From Mycolicibacter senuensis (lineage in GTDB: Bacteria > Actinomycetota > Actinomycetes > Mycobacteriales > Mycobacteriaceae), in NCBI RefSeq assembly GCF_002101885.1, contig NZ_LQPS01000029.1, positions 1 through 64,000 of the forward strand: 64,000 nucleotides of DNA, in the 5' to 3' direction. The position numbers and the translations under genes are program-made. Numbering within the stretch: the first letter of the stretch is position 1; each line of letters begins with the position of its first letter. This document shows, in pieces, positions 21,914 through 33,041 of the stretch. The notes beneath the pieces were generated by a model, which saw nothing but the letters and a program-made list of their open reading frames with translations, did not search any database and was not told the DNA's origin.

Positions 21914-24412
21914 ATGACTTCCATTGACCAAAGGCGCAGCACTCAGACCCTGAACACCACTTCCCGGGCACGCGCGGCAAGGCGGATCGCCGCCGCCACC
22001 GGTGGGGTCGGCGCATTCTTGGCGTTCGGGATGGGCCCGCTGACGGCCGGTACCCCCCTAGCCCGGGCGGATGTTCTGGATGATCTGTTCGACCCGACCG
22101 TGTGGACGACCTGGTCGGATGCCGCGGCCTGGGCGTCCCCGGCCGATGCCCTGCCAGCGCCGGCGCTGGCCACCGAGTGGATGGACTTCTACACCGATCT
22201 GCATGCGCAACTGGACGTGATGCTCGCCGATCCCGCCAATGCCTGGTGGCTGGATCTGGTCAACCTGCCTTCGGCGTTGCTGTTCGGCCGGGACCTGATC
22301 GGCGACGGCATCGACGGTTTCGATGCGGCGAACACCTCACTGCTGGGATGGACCGGCTGGTTCGGGGATTTCGGTGACGGCGGATTCCTGGCTGGTGACG
22401 GTGGCCTCGGCGCGGTCGGGGGCGCCGGCGGAATGGCCGGCGTGTTCGGCAACGGCGGCGATGGTGGCGCCGGCCTGGATGACCTCGACACTATCGGGAT
22501 CGCCGGTGACGGTGGAGTAGGCGGAGCCGGTGGCTGGCTGTTCGGCATCGGTGGCAACGGCGGCAACGGCGGTTACGCGTCCATCACCGTCCCCGCGTCG
22601 GCGTTGGACGCCATCGGCGGTGACGGCGGGGCGGGCGGCGCCGGTGGCTGGCTGTTCGGCGGTGGCGGCAACGGCGGCAACGGCGGCGACGCACACAACT
22701 ACGGGGACGGTCAGGCCGTAGCCGGTGACGGGGGGGCCGGCGCCGACGGCGGCCACCACGGCTCCGGCGGCGACGGCGGCCACGGCGGTGAGGCGTGGAT
22801 CGGTAACAGCGCATCGACGCAGGACGGCGTGGGCGGTCACGGTGGAGCCGCCGGTAGCGGAAAAACCGACGGGGGCAACGGCGGCAACGGCGGTGACGTG
22901 TGGAACCTCGGGCTGGGTAAAGCCATCGCCGGTGACGGGGCGGCCGGCGGCGACGGCCGCATCGGCGCCGGCGGCAACGGCGGCAACGGCGGCTGGGCGT
23001 GGAACCAAAACTTCACGGGGGCGCAGGACGCCGTCGGCGGTCAGGCCGGAGCCGCCGGCACCGGAGCAACCGACGGCGGCAACGGCGGCAACGGCGGCGC
23101 CGCGAACACCAACGGAACCGGTCAGGCCATCGCCGCCGACGGTGCGGCCGGCGCCGACGGCGGCACCGGCGCCGGCGGCAACGGCGGCAACGGCGGCCAG
23201 GCGACGATCTCCAACGGCACCTCGGCGTGGGATGCCGTCGGCGGGAAGGCCGGAGCCGCCGGTACCGGAGCAACCGACGGCGGCAACGGCGGCAACGGCG
23301 GCGCCGCGCTCACCGACGGAACCGGTCAGGCCATCGCCGCCGACGGGGCGGCCGGCGGCAACGGCGGCACCGGCGCCGGCGGCAACGGCGGCAACGGCGG
23401 CACTGCGACCCTCGGCAACCCCGGGTCGGCGGGGGATGCCGTCGGCGGGAAGGCTGGAGCCGCAGGTACCGGAGCAACCGACGGCGGATGGGGCGGCAAC
23501 GGTGGCAGCGCAGTCACCTTCGGGACCGGTCAAGCCATCGCCGCCGACGGTGCGGCCGGCGCCGACGGCGGCACCGGCGCCGGCGGCCACGGCGGATGGG
23601 GCGGCGACGCGTCCATCCATAACACCACGTCGGCGCACGATGCCGTCGCTGGGAAGGCCGGAGCCGCCGGTACCGGAGCAACCGACGGCGGCAACGGCGG
23701 CAGCGGCGGTGACGCGAGCACCAGCGGGACCGGTCAGGCCATCGCCGCCGACGGGGCGGCCGGCGGCAACGGCCTGACCGGAGCCGGCGGCCACGGCGGC
23801 CGCGGCGGCCAGGCGTCCATCCTCAATTCCACGTCGGCGTGGGACGCGATCGGCGGTCAGGCCGGAGCCGCCGGTACCGGAGCAACCGACGGCGGCAACG
23901 GCGGCGACGGTGGCAACGCGTTCACCTACGGGACCGGCAACGCCATCCCGGCCGACGGTGCGGCCGGCGCCGACGGCGGCACCGGCGCCGGCGGCGACGG
24001 TGGCAACGGCGGCGAAGCGTTCATCGGCGGGTTCGTCGGCGACACTCCGTCGGCGTGGGATGCCGTCGGCGGTCAGGCCGGAGCCGGCGGCACCGGAGCA
24101 ACCGACGGCGGCAACGGCGGCAACGGCGGTGACGCGACCACCTTCGGGACCGGTCAAGCCATCGCCGGCGATGGGGCGGCCGGCGGCGCCGGCGGCAACG
24201 GCGGCAACGGCGGCAACGGCGGTGACGGCGGCAACGGCGGTGACGCGTCCATCCACAACTTGGGGTCGGCGCAGGACGCATTCGGCGGTGACGGCGGCGC
24301 CGGCGGTGACGGTACGACCAGCGGCGGCACCGGCGGCGCAGGCGGCACCGCGTCCACGATCGGGACCGGGAACACCATTCCCGGCACCCCCGGGCCGGAC
24401 GGCACGCCCTGA
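21914..24412 (+). CDS. Secreted PGRS-repeat protein without a PE domain
   Basis: An 832-residue protein. Residues 1-52 form a signal-peptide-like segment (Arg-rich start, hydrophobic GGVGAFLAFGMGPL, likely cleavage after PLARA before DVLDDLFDP). Residues about 53-150 are a Trp/Asp-rich non-repetitive domain containing DLIGDGIDG. The rest is PGRS: GGNGGNGG blocks organised in 68-72-residue units. A PE domain (about 100 residues with the Pro-Glu start) is absent. Such signal-peptide PGRS proteins occur in non-tuberculous mycobacteria and are usually annotated only as PGRS repeat proteins. Surface or secreted location is inferred; function is unknown. Not in this slot in H37Rv, where Rv2466c and pepN are adjacent. 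A GGGGAG site precedes the ATG. Confidence 0.88.
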   Translation: MTSIDQRRSTQTLNTTSRARAARRIAAATGGVGAFLAFGMGPLTAGTPLARADVLDDLFDPTVWTTWSDAAAWASPADALPAPALATEWMDFYTDLHAQLDVMLADPANAWWLDLVNLPSALLFGRDLIGDGIDGFDAANTSLLGWTGWFGDFGDGGFLAGDGGLGAVGGAGGMAGVFGNGGDGGAGLDDLDTIGIAGDGGVGGAGGWLFGIGGNGGNGGYASITVPASALDAIGGDGGAGGAGGWLFGGGGNGGNGGDAHNYGDGQAVAGDGGAGADGGHHGSGGDGGHGGEAWIGNSASTQDGVGGHGGAAGSGKTDGGNGGNGGDVWNLGLGKAIAGDGAAGGDGRIGAGGNGGNGGWAWNQNFTGAQDAVGGQAGAAGTGATDGGNGGNGGAANTNGTGQAIAADGAAGADGGTGAGGNGGNGGQATISNGTSAWDAVGGKAGAAGTGATDGGNGGNGGAALTDGTGQAIAADGAAGGNGGTGAGGNGGNGGTATLGNPGSAGDAVGGKAGAAGTGATDGGWGGNGGSAVTFGTGQAIAADGAAGADGGTGAGGHGGWGGDASIHNTTSAHDAVAGKAGAAGTGATDGGNGGSGGDASTSGTGQAIAADGAAGGNGLTGAGGHGGRGGQASILNSTSAWDAIGGQAGAAGTGATDGGNGGDGGNAFTYGTGNAIPADGAAGADGGTGAGGDGGNGGEAFIGGFVGDTPSAWDAVGGQAGAGGTGATDGGNGGNGGDATTFGTGQAIAGDGAAGGAGGNGGNGGNGGDGGNGGDASIHNLGSAQDAFGGDGGAGGDGTTSGGTGGAGGTASTIGTGNTIPGTPGPDGTP
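22697..24355 (+). repeat. Eight tandem PGRS units of 204-216 bp
   Basis: Eight in-frame units of 69, 68, 68, 68, 68, 68, 72 and 72 codons fill this stretch exactly. Each runs GTGQAIA(A/G)DGAAG, a GAGGNGGNGG block, a variable strand, (S/T)A(W/Q)DAVGG, then AGAAGTGATDGGNGGNGG. The period of 204 bp is exact over units 2-6. Units differ mainly at the short variable strand (for example ATISN, ATLGN, ASIHN, ASILN). High similarity makes this a recombination and slippage target and a likely site of assembly error. Confidence 0.9.
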
Positions 24413-24559
24413 CCTCGTCGACCTGTCGGAGTCACTTGATGCCCGGGAAGCTGCAGCGGGCGACCGGGTGCTGGAAGACTCGCTCGCTGAGTTCACCGTG
24501 CAAGACCTGACGGCCACTCGTGGCCCCCGACCGCTGCGGGGCAACTAGGGTTGGCGGGC

Positions 24560-27118
<2,559 letters not shown>

Positions 27119-27153
27119 GCACCGTCGGACCCGTTCCGATCGGGCGGTCGCTC

Positions 27154-27951
27154 CTACTGGTATCCGCCGTCGGACAAGCCCGCCTCGCTTTCAAAGCTGT
27201 TGGTGCCGCCGAGGATGCGCACCCTCGCCTCCTCGGCGAGATAGCGCGCGGGAAACTGTATCGACCCCAGCGCGGCCCACTGCTGGGCGTGAATCTCCTC
27301 GTGATGCAGCACCCTGTCCAGGTCCGGCCCACCGGGTGAGATCCGTCCGGCTTCGACGATATCTCGCAGCTTGCGGGCCGGGTCACGTTCGCGATCGACG
27401 TTGACCATGAACAGGTCGCCCCACATGGTTCCGGCGCGGCGGCTGAGCTGGGCGTGAAACCGGTTGCCGCCCAATCCCATCAGCAACCCGTTGGGCGTGG
27501 TGACCAGACACCCGCCGGTGCTGCAGATGGTCCGGACCGGGTCGTAGCTCCAGCGATTCGCCCGCTGCCGCTGGATGATCCGCTCCAATTCGGCTACACC
27601 GTAAGGCGTCTCGGGAAAGTCGTTGCGGGTGCCGCTCCGGCCGTAGCCGGTACCCGCGTTGAGAATGTAGGTCAGCCGTACCGCGTGTCGAGCCTGCTTG
27701 CTGCCCGCACCGCGGGGAATCACGAAGAAACTCTGCCCCTGCGGGTCGGTGATCTGCTCCATCGCGTCGAGAGCCCGGAAGCTGTCGCGGGTGATGCGCT
27801 GGCGGCGGACGATACCGGCCACCTCCTGTGGGGCGATGGCGCGCCGGTCGAGGTTCGCCAGCCAACTGTGGTGTGCCGGCGAAGCCGATTCCACGGCAGC
27901 GCGGTCGCGTCGACCGGGGCTCCCGCGCCAGCGGGAGGCACCCCCAGCCAC
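27154..27951 (-). CDS. Hypothetical protein with an HEEIH (HExxH-type) motif
   Basis: A 265-residue protein that I cannot assign to a family. Its most striking element is VLHHEEIHAQQWAALG near the C-terminus, a textbook HExxH sequence. It is followed 15-20 residues later by YLAEEARVR, which could supply a third zinc ligand. Upstream are a Cys pair (TICSTGGCL) and a conserved-looking FFVIP...YILNAGTGYG segment. The start is uncertain: GTG 27951 lies on a hairpin repeat, and GTG 27894 would give 246 residues; neither has a clear ribosome site. It lies between pepN (convergent) and DUF5130, where H37Rv has no gene. A metalloprotease role is only inferred. Confidence 0.65.
   Translation of the reverse strand: MAGGASRWRGSPGRRDRAAVESASPAHHSWLANLDRRAIAPQEVAGIVRRQRITRDSFRALDAMEQITDPQGQSFFVIPRGAGSKQARHAVRLTYILNAGTGYGRSGTRNDFPETPYGVAELERIIQRQRANRWSYDPVRTICSTGGCLVTTPNGLLMGLGGNRFHAQLSRRAGTMWGDLFMVNVDRERDPARKLRDIVEAGRISPGGPDLDRVLHHEEIHAQQWAALGSIQFPARYLAEEARVRILGGTNSFESEAGLSDGGYQ
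27920..27937. repeat. GC-rich hairpin at the 5' end of the HEEIH gene
   Basis: A 7-bp stem CTCCCGC/GCGGGAG closes a 4-nt loop, flanked by GGGGG/CCCCG runs. It resembles the dispersed intergenic hairpins common in mycobacteria. It lies 38 bp past the DUF5130 stop, so it may be that gene's terminator. In that case the HEEIH gene would begin downstream of it. Confidence 0.5.
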
Positions 27952-27974
27952 GTTGGCGACCGAAAAGGCGGCGG

Positions 27975-28442
27975 CTAGGCCGGGGTGATCCCGGCGCTGA
28001 GCACCTGCACCGCGCTGACCAGGCCGTCGATCAGTCTGCCATCGCTGAATGCCGCAGCCGCCGCGGTAACACCCTGCGACGCCGCCACCGGGGCGATGCG
28101 GCCGGCCACACCGTCGCCGTAGACCACCTCGATGGCCCGCTGGTCCGGTGAGACCGCGATGAGCACCGCGTCGTTGGGGGTGGGCACCTTCGCCAGGATC
28201 TCGCGGGCCTGCGCGGCGGTGTCCGAGCCCAGGTCCCCGATGTAGACGGCGAAACGGGCGTTGGTCTGCCGTGACCCGTAGGTCAGGGCATCATCGAGCG
28301 CCACCAGCTCCTTGACCGGGAACGGGTAGTGCAGCGACGCCTCACCCGGCTCGGTGACCCCGGATATCCGACCGCTGTAGGTGATCGCCGATCCGTACGG
28401 CAGGTCCGCCGGATCGATCGTCGCGACCTCACCAGTTGCCAC
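27975..28442 (-). CDS. DUF5130 domain protein (Rv2468c-like)
   Basis: From GTG 28442 the protein is 155 residues, beginning (M)[16 protein letters not shown] and ending with a Val/Ser-rich amphipathic tail. It contains [20 protein letters not shown] and [20 protein letters not shown], the TPM-like pattern of DUF5130 proteins such as Rv2468c. The start is set by similarity and by overlap: the GTG lies 14 bp inside the end of the upstream 96-residue membrane protein gene, implying translational coupling. Function unknown. Confidence 0.82.
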   Translation of the reverse strand: MATGEVATIDPADLPYGSAITYSGRISGVTEPGEASLHYPFPVKELVALDDALTYGSRQTNARFAVYIGDLGSDTAAQAREILAKVPTPNDAVLIAVSPDQRAIEVVYGDGVAGRIAPVAASQGVTAAAAAFSDGRLIDGLVSAVQVLSAGITPA

Positions 28443-28719
28443 TGGCTCCACCCCCCACGCTGAATTCGGACTTGCCGTGACCATGGCCGGCACCGACGGC
28501 CTCGTCGGTCGCCGCCCACAGGATCGGTGGATGCGTCCAACGGTCGGCCATCTGATAAACGGCCGCGCGCGGCCCCTTCTGCGACCAGATCCGGGCTGCC
28601 AACAGCACGACCAGCACAAGCGGAAGGCCGACGAAGTAGCCGAGGAATGACAACACGCTCACGCCGTAGACGGTATCCCACCGCGATTCGATCAGTGGCG
28701 GGAACCCGGGCCCAGGCAC
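28429..28719 (-). CDS. Small single-helix membrane protein, unknown function
   Basis: A 96-residue protein starting at GTG 28719 ((M)[15 protein letters not shown]). One long hydrophobic segment covers about residues 18-43 ([20 protein letters not shown]), followed by a basic [11 protein letters not shown] and a soluble tail ending GGGASGNW. Its end overlaps the DUF5130 start, so the two are probably co-expressed and may act together at the membrane. I recognise no named family. A real gene is supported by the clean membrane topology and the overlap. Confidence 0.72.
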   Translation of the reverse strand: MPGPGFPPLIESRWDTVYGVSVLSFLGYFVGLPLVLVVLLAARIWSQKGPRAAVYQMADRWTHPPILWAATDEAVGAGHGHGKSEFSVGGGASGNW

Positions 28720-28874
28720 CCGCGGGTTCGGTCGGCTCGCCCGAATCAGGCCGTCTGGGCGCGATGGCGGCGCCTTGCGCCCGCGGGGAGCCGTCGTTAG
28801 CGTGCACTCAATACCTTCGCCCTGGCGACCAGGACGCGGAAGGACTGCGCCGTCGTTGCAGAAGGGCGATGATC

Positions 28875-29798
28875 ATGGTTCTTGCGGCAGCCGTCCAGCT
28901 GGAGGCTGTGCTCGGCGATGTGCGGGCCAATCTGGCCGCCTGTGAGCGACTCGCCGACGAGGCGGGCCGGGCCGGCGCCGAGATCATCGCGCTGCCGGAG
29001 TTCTTCACCACCGGGATCGGGTTCGACGAGTCGCTGGCCACCGCCGCGCTGCCGCCCGATGGCGCGGCCACCGAGCTGCTCACCGCACTGGCCCTCCGGC
29101 ACCGGGCACTGGTGGGCGGGTCATTCCTGTGCCGTGACCCAGACGGCCACGTCCGCAACGCCTACCTGCTCGCCGACCCCGGCGGCGTGGTGGGCCGGCA
29201 CGACAAGGATCTGCCCACCATGTGGGAGAACGCCTTCTACACCACCGGCGACGACGACGGGGTGCTCACTGCGGCCGGACACCCGGTGGGGGCCGCGGTG
29301 TGCTGGGAGCTGATGCGCACCCAGACCGTGCGCCGGCTGCGCGGCCGGGTGGATCTGGTGATGACGGGCTCGGGATGGTGGTCGATCCCGCGCTGGGCGC
29401 CGCAGGCGCTGTTCGACCGGCTCGAACGCAACAACGCCGGCACGGCTCGGCTGGCGGCGGCATCGTTCGCCCGGTACGTCGGCGCCCCGGTGGTGCACGC
29501 CGCCCATGCCGGCACCCTGACCTGCGCCATGCCGTGGCTGCCGCTGACGTATCGGGGCCACTTCGAAGGCGCCACCCTGATCGCGACCGCCGACGGCACC
29601 GTCGTCGCCGAACGGCACGCCGACGAAGGCGAGGGCATCGTCCTCGGTGAGATCACGCTGGGGCGTCAATCCCCCCGGCTCGACCCGCCGGCCGGGTTCT
29701 GGCTGCATCGGCGTGGGACGCTGCCGACCACGGTGTGGCACTACCAACGCTGGCATGGCCGTCGCTGGTACCGGCACCACGTATTTCAAGCGACCTAG
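28875..29798 (+). CDS. Carbon-nitrogen hydrolase (nitrilase superfamily)
   Basis: A 307-residue nitrilase-fold protein with the full Glu-Lys-Cys triad: Glu42 in LPEFFTTG, Lys111 in GRHDKDLP and Cys143 in AAVCWELMR. Members hydrolyse amides, nitriles or N-carbamoyl groups; I cannot name the substrate. ATG 28875 is preferred because GAAGGG lies 8 bp upstream; an ATG two codons earlier is too close. The frame is open for another 116 codons upstream without similarity. H37Rv lacks it at this locus, so it is an accessory gene. Confidence 0.85.
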   Translation: MVLAAAVQLEAVLGDVRANLAACERLADEAGRAGAEIIALPEFFTTGIGFDESLATAALPPDGAATELLTALALRHRALVGGSFLCRDPDGHVRNAYLLADPGGVVGRHDKDLPTMWENAFYTTGDDDGVLTAAGHPVGAAVCWELMRTQTVRRLRGRVDLVMTGSGWWSIPRWAPQALFDRLERNNAGTARLAAASFARYVGAPVVHAAHAGTLTCAMPWLPLTYRGHFEGATLIATADGTVVAERHADEGEGIVLGEITLGRQSPRLDPPAGFWLHRRGTLPTTVWHYQRWHGRRWYRHHVFQAT

Positions 29799-29799
29799 T

Positions 29800-30435
29800 T
29801 CAGGCGGCGCCTTCGCCGAGGTAGCGCATCCACACCGGATCGAGGTCGTTGATCACCGCCAGCAACCGCCAGTGCTGGCCCTTGGGCGAGGTCGGTACCA
29901 GCCGCAACGTCCAGCCGAGTTCGGCCAGCAACCGGTCGGCCTTGCGGTGGTTGCAGGCCGAGCAGGCGGCCACGCAGTTCTCCCAGGAGTGGTCGCCGCC
30001 CCGGCTGCGCGGCACCACATGGTCGACGGTGTCGGCCTTGCCGCCGCAGTAGGCGCAGCTGTGCCGGTCCCGGTGCATCAGCGCGGCGCGGGTCAACGGG
30101 ATCCGGGCGCGGTAGGGCACCCGGACATAGGACCGCAGCCGGATCACCGAGGGCACCAGCACCGACCGGGTCGCCGAATGGATGACCGGGCCGGCCGGGT
30201 CGTCGTGCACCACGTCGGCTTTGCCGCAGATCAGCATGACGACCGCGCGCCGCAGTGGAAGCGCGGTCAACGGCTCGAAGGTGGAATTCAGCAGCAGCAC
30301 CCGGCGCCGTGTCCAGATCGACGCCGCGTCGGCGCCGCCGCCGGAAGTGGCGACCGAGTGCAGGCAGGGGGCAACGGCAAGCCCGGTCAGGCTCGCCGTG
30401 GGGGCACCAGGGTTACGGTGGCCCCGTCGTTTCAT
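29800..30435 (-). CDS. HNH endonuclease domain protein (Rv2469c-like)
   Basis: A 211-residue protein whose C-terminal half is an HNH nuclease: a CxxC zinc pair in CAYCGG, the [10 protein letters not shown] histidine motif, a conserved Asn in WENCV and a second Cys pair CSAC. The N-terminal about 50 residues are basic and low-complexity. It matches Rv2469c by position and motif. Its target is unknown; it could be a housekeeping nuclease rather than a mobile element product. Its stop is 1 bp from the end of the nitrilase gene, so the two converge tightly. Confidence 0.88.
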   Translation of the reverse strand: MKRRGHRNPGAPTASLTGLAVAPCLHSVATSGGGADAASIWTRRRVLLLNSTFEPLTALPLRRAVVMLICGKADVVHDDPAGPVIHSATRSVLVPSVIRLRSYVRVPYRARIPLTRAALMHRDRHSCAYCGGKADTVDHVVPRSRGGDHSWENCVAACSACNHRKADRLLAELGWTLRLVPTSPKGQHWRLLAVINDLDPVWMRYLGEGAA

Positions 30436-30581
30436 ATCCGGCTTCGGGGACGGTTGTTGCGCTGCGCCATAAATCCTCCGCGGAACAGTTCACCATGATT
30501 CGACGCTGGTCGCACGCCTATTTGCTGTGTGTTCTAGCTGTGTGTCTGGCAGGAACGCCCGATGGCCCACAATGGTGGGCG

Positions 30582-30980
30582 ATGCAGCCGATAGAAGAAC
30601 CTTCGTTTTATGACGCCGTCGGCGGGGCGGAAACCTTCCGCGCCATCGTGTCGCGGTTTTATCAACTGGTCGCCCAGGACGCGATCCTGCGCCCGATGTA
30701 CCCCGCCGACGACATGGACGGCGCCGAGGAACGGTTACGGATGTTCCTCGAGCAGTACTGGGGCGGGCCGCGCACCTACACCGAACGCCGCGGCCACCCG
30801 CGGTTGCGGATGCGCCACATCCCGTACCGCATCGGCCCGCTGCAGCGCGATGCCTGGCTGCGCTGCATGGTCACGGCGATCAACGAGATCGACGCCGAGA
30901 CCCTCGACGACGCACGCCGCGCCGAACTGTTGGACTACCTGCACTCGGCGGCCGATTTCCTGGTCAACGCACCGATCTGA
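30582..30980 (+). CDS. glbO: Truncated haemoglobin, group II (trHbO)
   Basis: Haem protein that binds O2 and detoxifies NO or peroxide. From ATG 30582 the 132-residue protein starts [15 protein letters not shown]. It shows [20 protein letters not shown] (with the proximal His) and RDAWLRCM (TrpG8), the group II signature. An in-frame start at 30495 would add a hydrophobic N-terminus ([11 protein letters not shown]) that is untypical, so I prefer the shorter form. The stop overlaps the aglA ATG by one base. Counterpart of Rv2470. Confidence 0.93.
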   Translation: MQPIEEPSFYDAVGGAETFRAIVSRFYQLVAQDAILRPMYPADDMDGAEERLRMFLEQYWGGPRTYTERRGHPRLRMRHIPYRIGPLQRDAWLRCMVTAINEIDAETLDDARRAELLDYLHSAADFLVNAPI

Positions 30981-32557
30981 TGGGCGACAGCAGCAGCCCC
31001 GACGACCACCCATGGTGGGCTGCCAGTGTGTTCTACCAGGCCTATCCCCGCTCGTTCGCCGACAGCAACGGTGACGGGGTCGGCGACCTGCCGGGAGTGA
31101 TCGCCCGCCTGGACTATCTGCACCGGCTGGGTATCGACGCGATCTGGCTCAACCCGGTGACGGTGTCGCCCATGGCCGATCACGGCTACGACGTGGCAGA
31201 CCCCCGCGACATCGATCCACTCTTCGGCGATCTGGGTGCGCTGGACTCGCTGGTGGCGGCCGCGCACGAACGCGGGATCAAGCTGACCATGGACCTGGTG
31301 CCCAACCACACCAGTTCGGCGCATCCGTGGTTCGTCACAGCCCTGACATCCGGGCCCGGCAGCCCCGAACGGGAGCGCTACATCTTCCGTGACGGGCGCG
31401 GACCCGACGGGGAGCTGCCGCCCAATAACTGGGTGTCGGTGTTCGGCGGCCCGGCCTGGACCCGGGTGACCGATGCGTGCGGCTCCGGCCAGTGGTACCT
31501 GCACCTGTTCGACCCGGCGCAGCCCGACCTGAACTGGGACAACCCGGAGGTCATGGCGGATTTCGAGCGAACGCTGCGGTTCTGGATGGACCGCGGCGTC
31601 GACGGCTTCCGGATCGACGTCTCACACGGCATGGCCAAGCCGCCGGGACTGCCCGACATGCCTGTCACCGACGTCAAACTGCTGGCGCACCGCGACGACG
31701 ACCCGCGGTTCAATCAGCCCGGTGTCCATGCCATCCACCGCGCGATTCGCGCGGTCTTCGACGACTACCCCGGCGCGGTGTCCGTCGGCGAGGTCTGGGT
31801 GCACGACAACGCCCTGTTCGCCGAGTACGTCCGGCCCGACGAACTGCACCTGGCCTTCAACTTCCGGTTGCTGCAGGCCTCCTTCGAGGCTGCCGAGATC
31901 CGAGACGCGATCGACAATTCGCTGGCTGCGGTCGCCTCAGTGGACGGCATCGCGACCTGGGCGCTGGAAAACCACGACGTCGAGCGATCGGTCACCCGCT
32001 ACGGTGGCGGCGCCGTCGGGCTGGCCCGGGCGCGGGCGATGGCGCTGGTGCTGCTCGCGCTGCCGGGGGCGGTGTTCATCTACAACGGCCAGGAACTGGG
32101 TCTGCCCAACGTCGAGCTACCCGATTCAGCGTTGCAGGATCCGGTGTGGGAGCGCTCCGGGCACACCAAGCGCGGCCGCGACGGCTGTCGGGTGCCGATG
32201 CCGTGGTCGGGTACCGCGCCGCCGTTCGGCTTCTCTGATCACCCCGACACCTGGCTGCCGATGCCGCCGGACTGGGCGCCGTTGACCGTCGAAAGGCAGC
32301 TCGCCGATGGCGACTCGACGCAGCAGCTCTACCGCCGGGCCATCGAATTGCGCAGGGGCCGAGCTGAATTCACCGGACGACAGGTGAATTGGCTGGATTC
32401 ACCGCCGGGAACGCTGGCCTTCCGGCGCGGCGGGCTGGTGTGCGTGCTCAACGCCGGTGAACATCCGGTGGTGCTGCCCGAGGGCCGGCTACTCCTGTGC
32501 AGCGCCCCGGTGGCCGACGGCCTGTTGCCGTCCAACGCCGCGGCGTGGCTGGCCTGA
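30980..32557 (+). CDS. aglA: Alpha-glucosidase, GH13 family
   Basis: A 525-residue retaining glycoside hydrolase acting on alpha-glucosides. It has the GH13 catalytic residues: nucleophile Asp213 in GFRIDVSHG, acid/base Glu271 in VGEVWV and transition-state stabiliser Asp333 in ENHDVERS, plus the N-terminal YQAYPRSFADSNGDG. Length is near Rv2471 (546). It begins one base after glbO ends, so it is co-translated with it. Cytosolic; no signal peptide. Confidence 0.93.
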   Translation: MGDSSSPDDHPWWAASVFYQAYPRSFADSNGDGVGDLPGVIARLDYLHRLGIDAIWLNPVTVSPMADHGYDVADPRDIDPLFGDLGALDSLVAAAHERGIKLTMDLVPNHTSSAHPWFVTALTSGPGSPERERYIFRDGRGPDGELPPNNWVSVFGGPAWTRVTDACGSGQWYLHLFDPAQPDLNWDNPEVMADFERTLRFWMDRGVDGFRIDVSHGMAKPPGLPDMPVTDVKLLAHRDDDPRFNQPGVHAIHRAIRAVFDDYPGAVSVGEVWVHDNALFAEYVRPDELHLAFNFRLLQASFEAAEIRDAIDNSLAAVASVDGIATWALENHDVERSVTRYGGGAVGLARARAMALVLLALPGAVFIYNGQELGLPNVELPDSALQDPVWERSGHTKRGRDGCRVPMPWSGTAPPFGFSDHPDTWLPMPPDWAPLTVERQLADGDSTQQLYRRAIELRRGRAEFTGRQVNWLDSPPGTLAFRRGGLVCVLNAGEHPVVLPEGRLLLCSAPVADGLLPSNAAAWLA

Positions 32558-32600
32558 CGACCGGATGGCTCACCGGCGACCGGGGACCGACCCGGCCGGC

Positions 32601-33041
32601 TCAGCGCGTCCAGCGCTGCAGGTACTCGCGATGGTCCGCCGACAGCCGCACCAGCTTCTGCTCGTCGATGCTGAACGCGGCCAACTGGCTTTCGGCGATC
32701 ACCGCCGGCTTGGAATCCGGTGCGGCACTCACCGAGCGCACCTCGTAGCCGATGGTGAAGTCCACCGTCCGCAGCCGCGAGATCCACATCGTCACCTGCA
32801 GCGGCGAGTCCGTCAGCCGCAATTGTCCCTTGTAGGTGACCTTCACCTCGGCGATCAGCAGGCCCACGCTGGTGATGTCGACCGCGAAAGCCGGCGACAG
32901 AAACGGCACCCGCGCCTCTTCGAGGAGGGTGACCATGGTCGCGTGGTTGACATGCTGGTACATGTCGATGTCTGACCAGCGCACCGGAACCGCTGCGACG
33001 AAACCCGGTTTCACGGCATCGTCGCCGGCGGGTTTGCTCAT
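32601..33041 (-). CDS. Hotdog-fold acyl-CoA thioesterase (Rv2475c-like)
   Basis: A 146-residue protein with the hotdog signature: [20 protein letters not shown] contains the catalytic Asp and the HVNHA turn of 4-hydroxybenzoyl-CoA-type thioesterases. The ATG at 33041 overlaps the gdh stop by 4 bp, so it is translationally coupled to glutamate dehydrogenase, as in H37Rv (Rv2475c-Rv2476c). Substrate is unknown. Confidence 0.88.
   Translation of the reverse strand: MSKPAGDDAVKPGFVAAVPVRWSDIDMYQHVNHATMVTLLEEARVPFLSPAFAVDITSVGLLIAEVKVTYKGQLRLTDSPLQVTMWISRLRTVDFTIGYEVRSVSAAPDSKPAVIAESQLAAFSIDEQKLVRLSADHREYLQRWTR

Noticed and set aside
22697..24355. Regular repeats as a CRISPR array
   Set aside because: Units are 204-216 bp, in frame and protein-coding, without short unique spacers.
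22337..24544. A 735-codon open frame antisense to the PGRS gene
   Set aside because: It mirrors the GGC-rich repeats (Ala/Val repeats) and has no family resemblance, ribosome site or signal; the sense frame has the signal peptide and PGRS units.
30495..30581. Extended N-terminus for GlbO with a hydrophobic segment
   Set aside because: Truncated haemoglobins of this group start at the FYDAVGG region; the ATG at 30582 fits. The longer start remains possible but unsupported.
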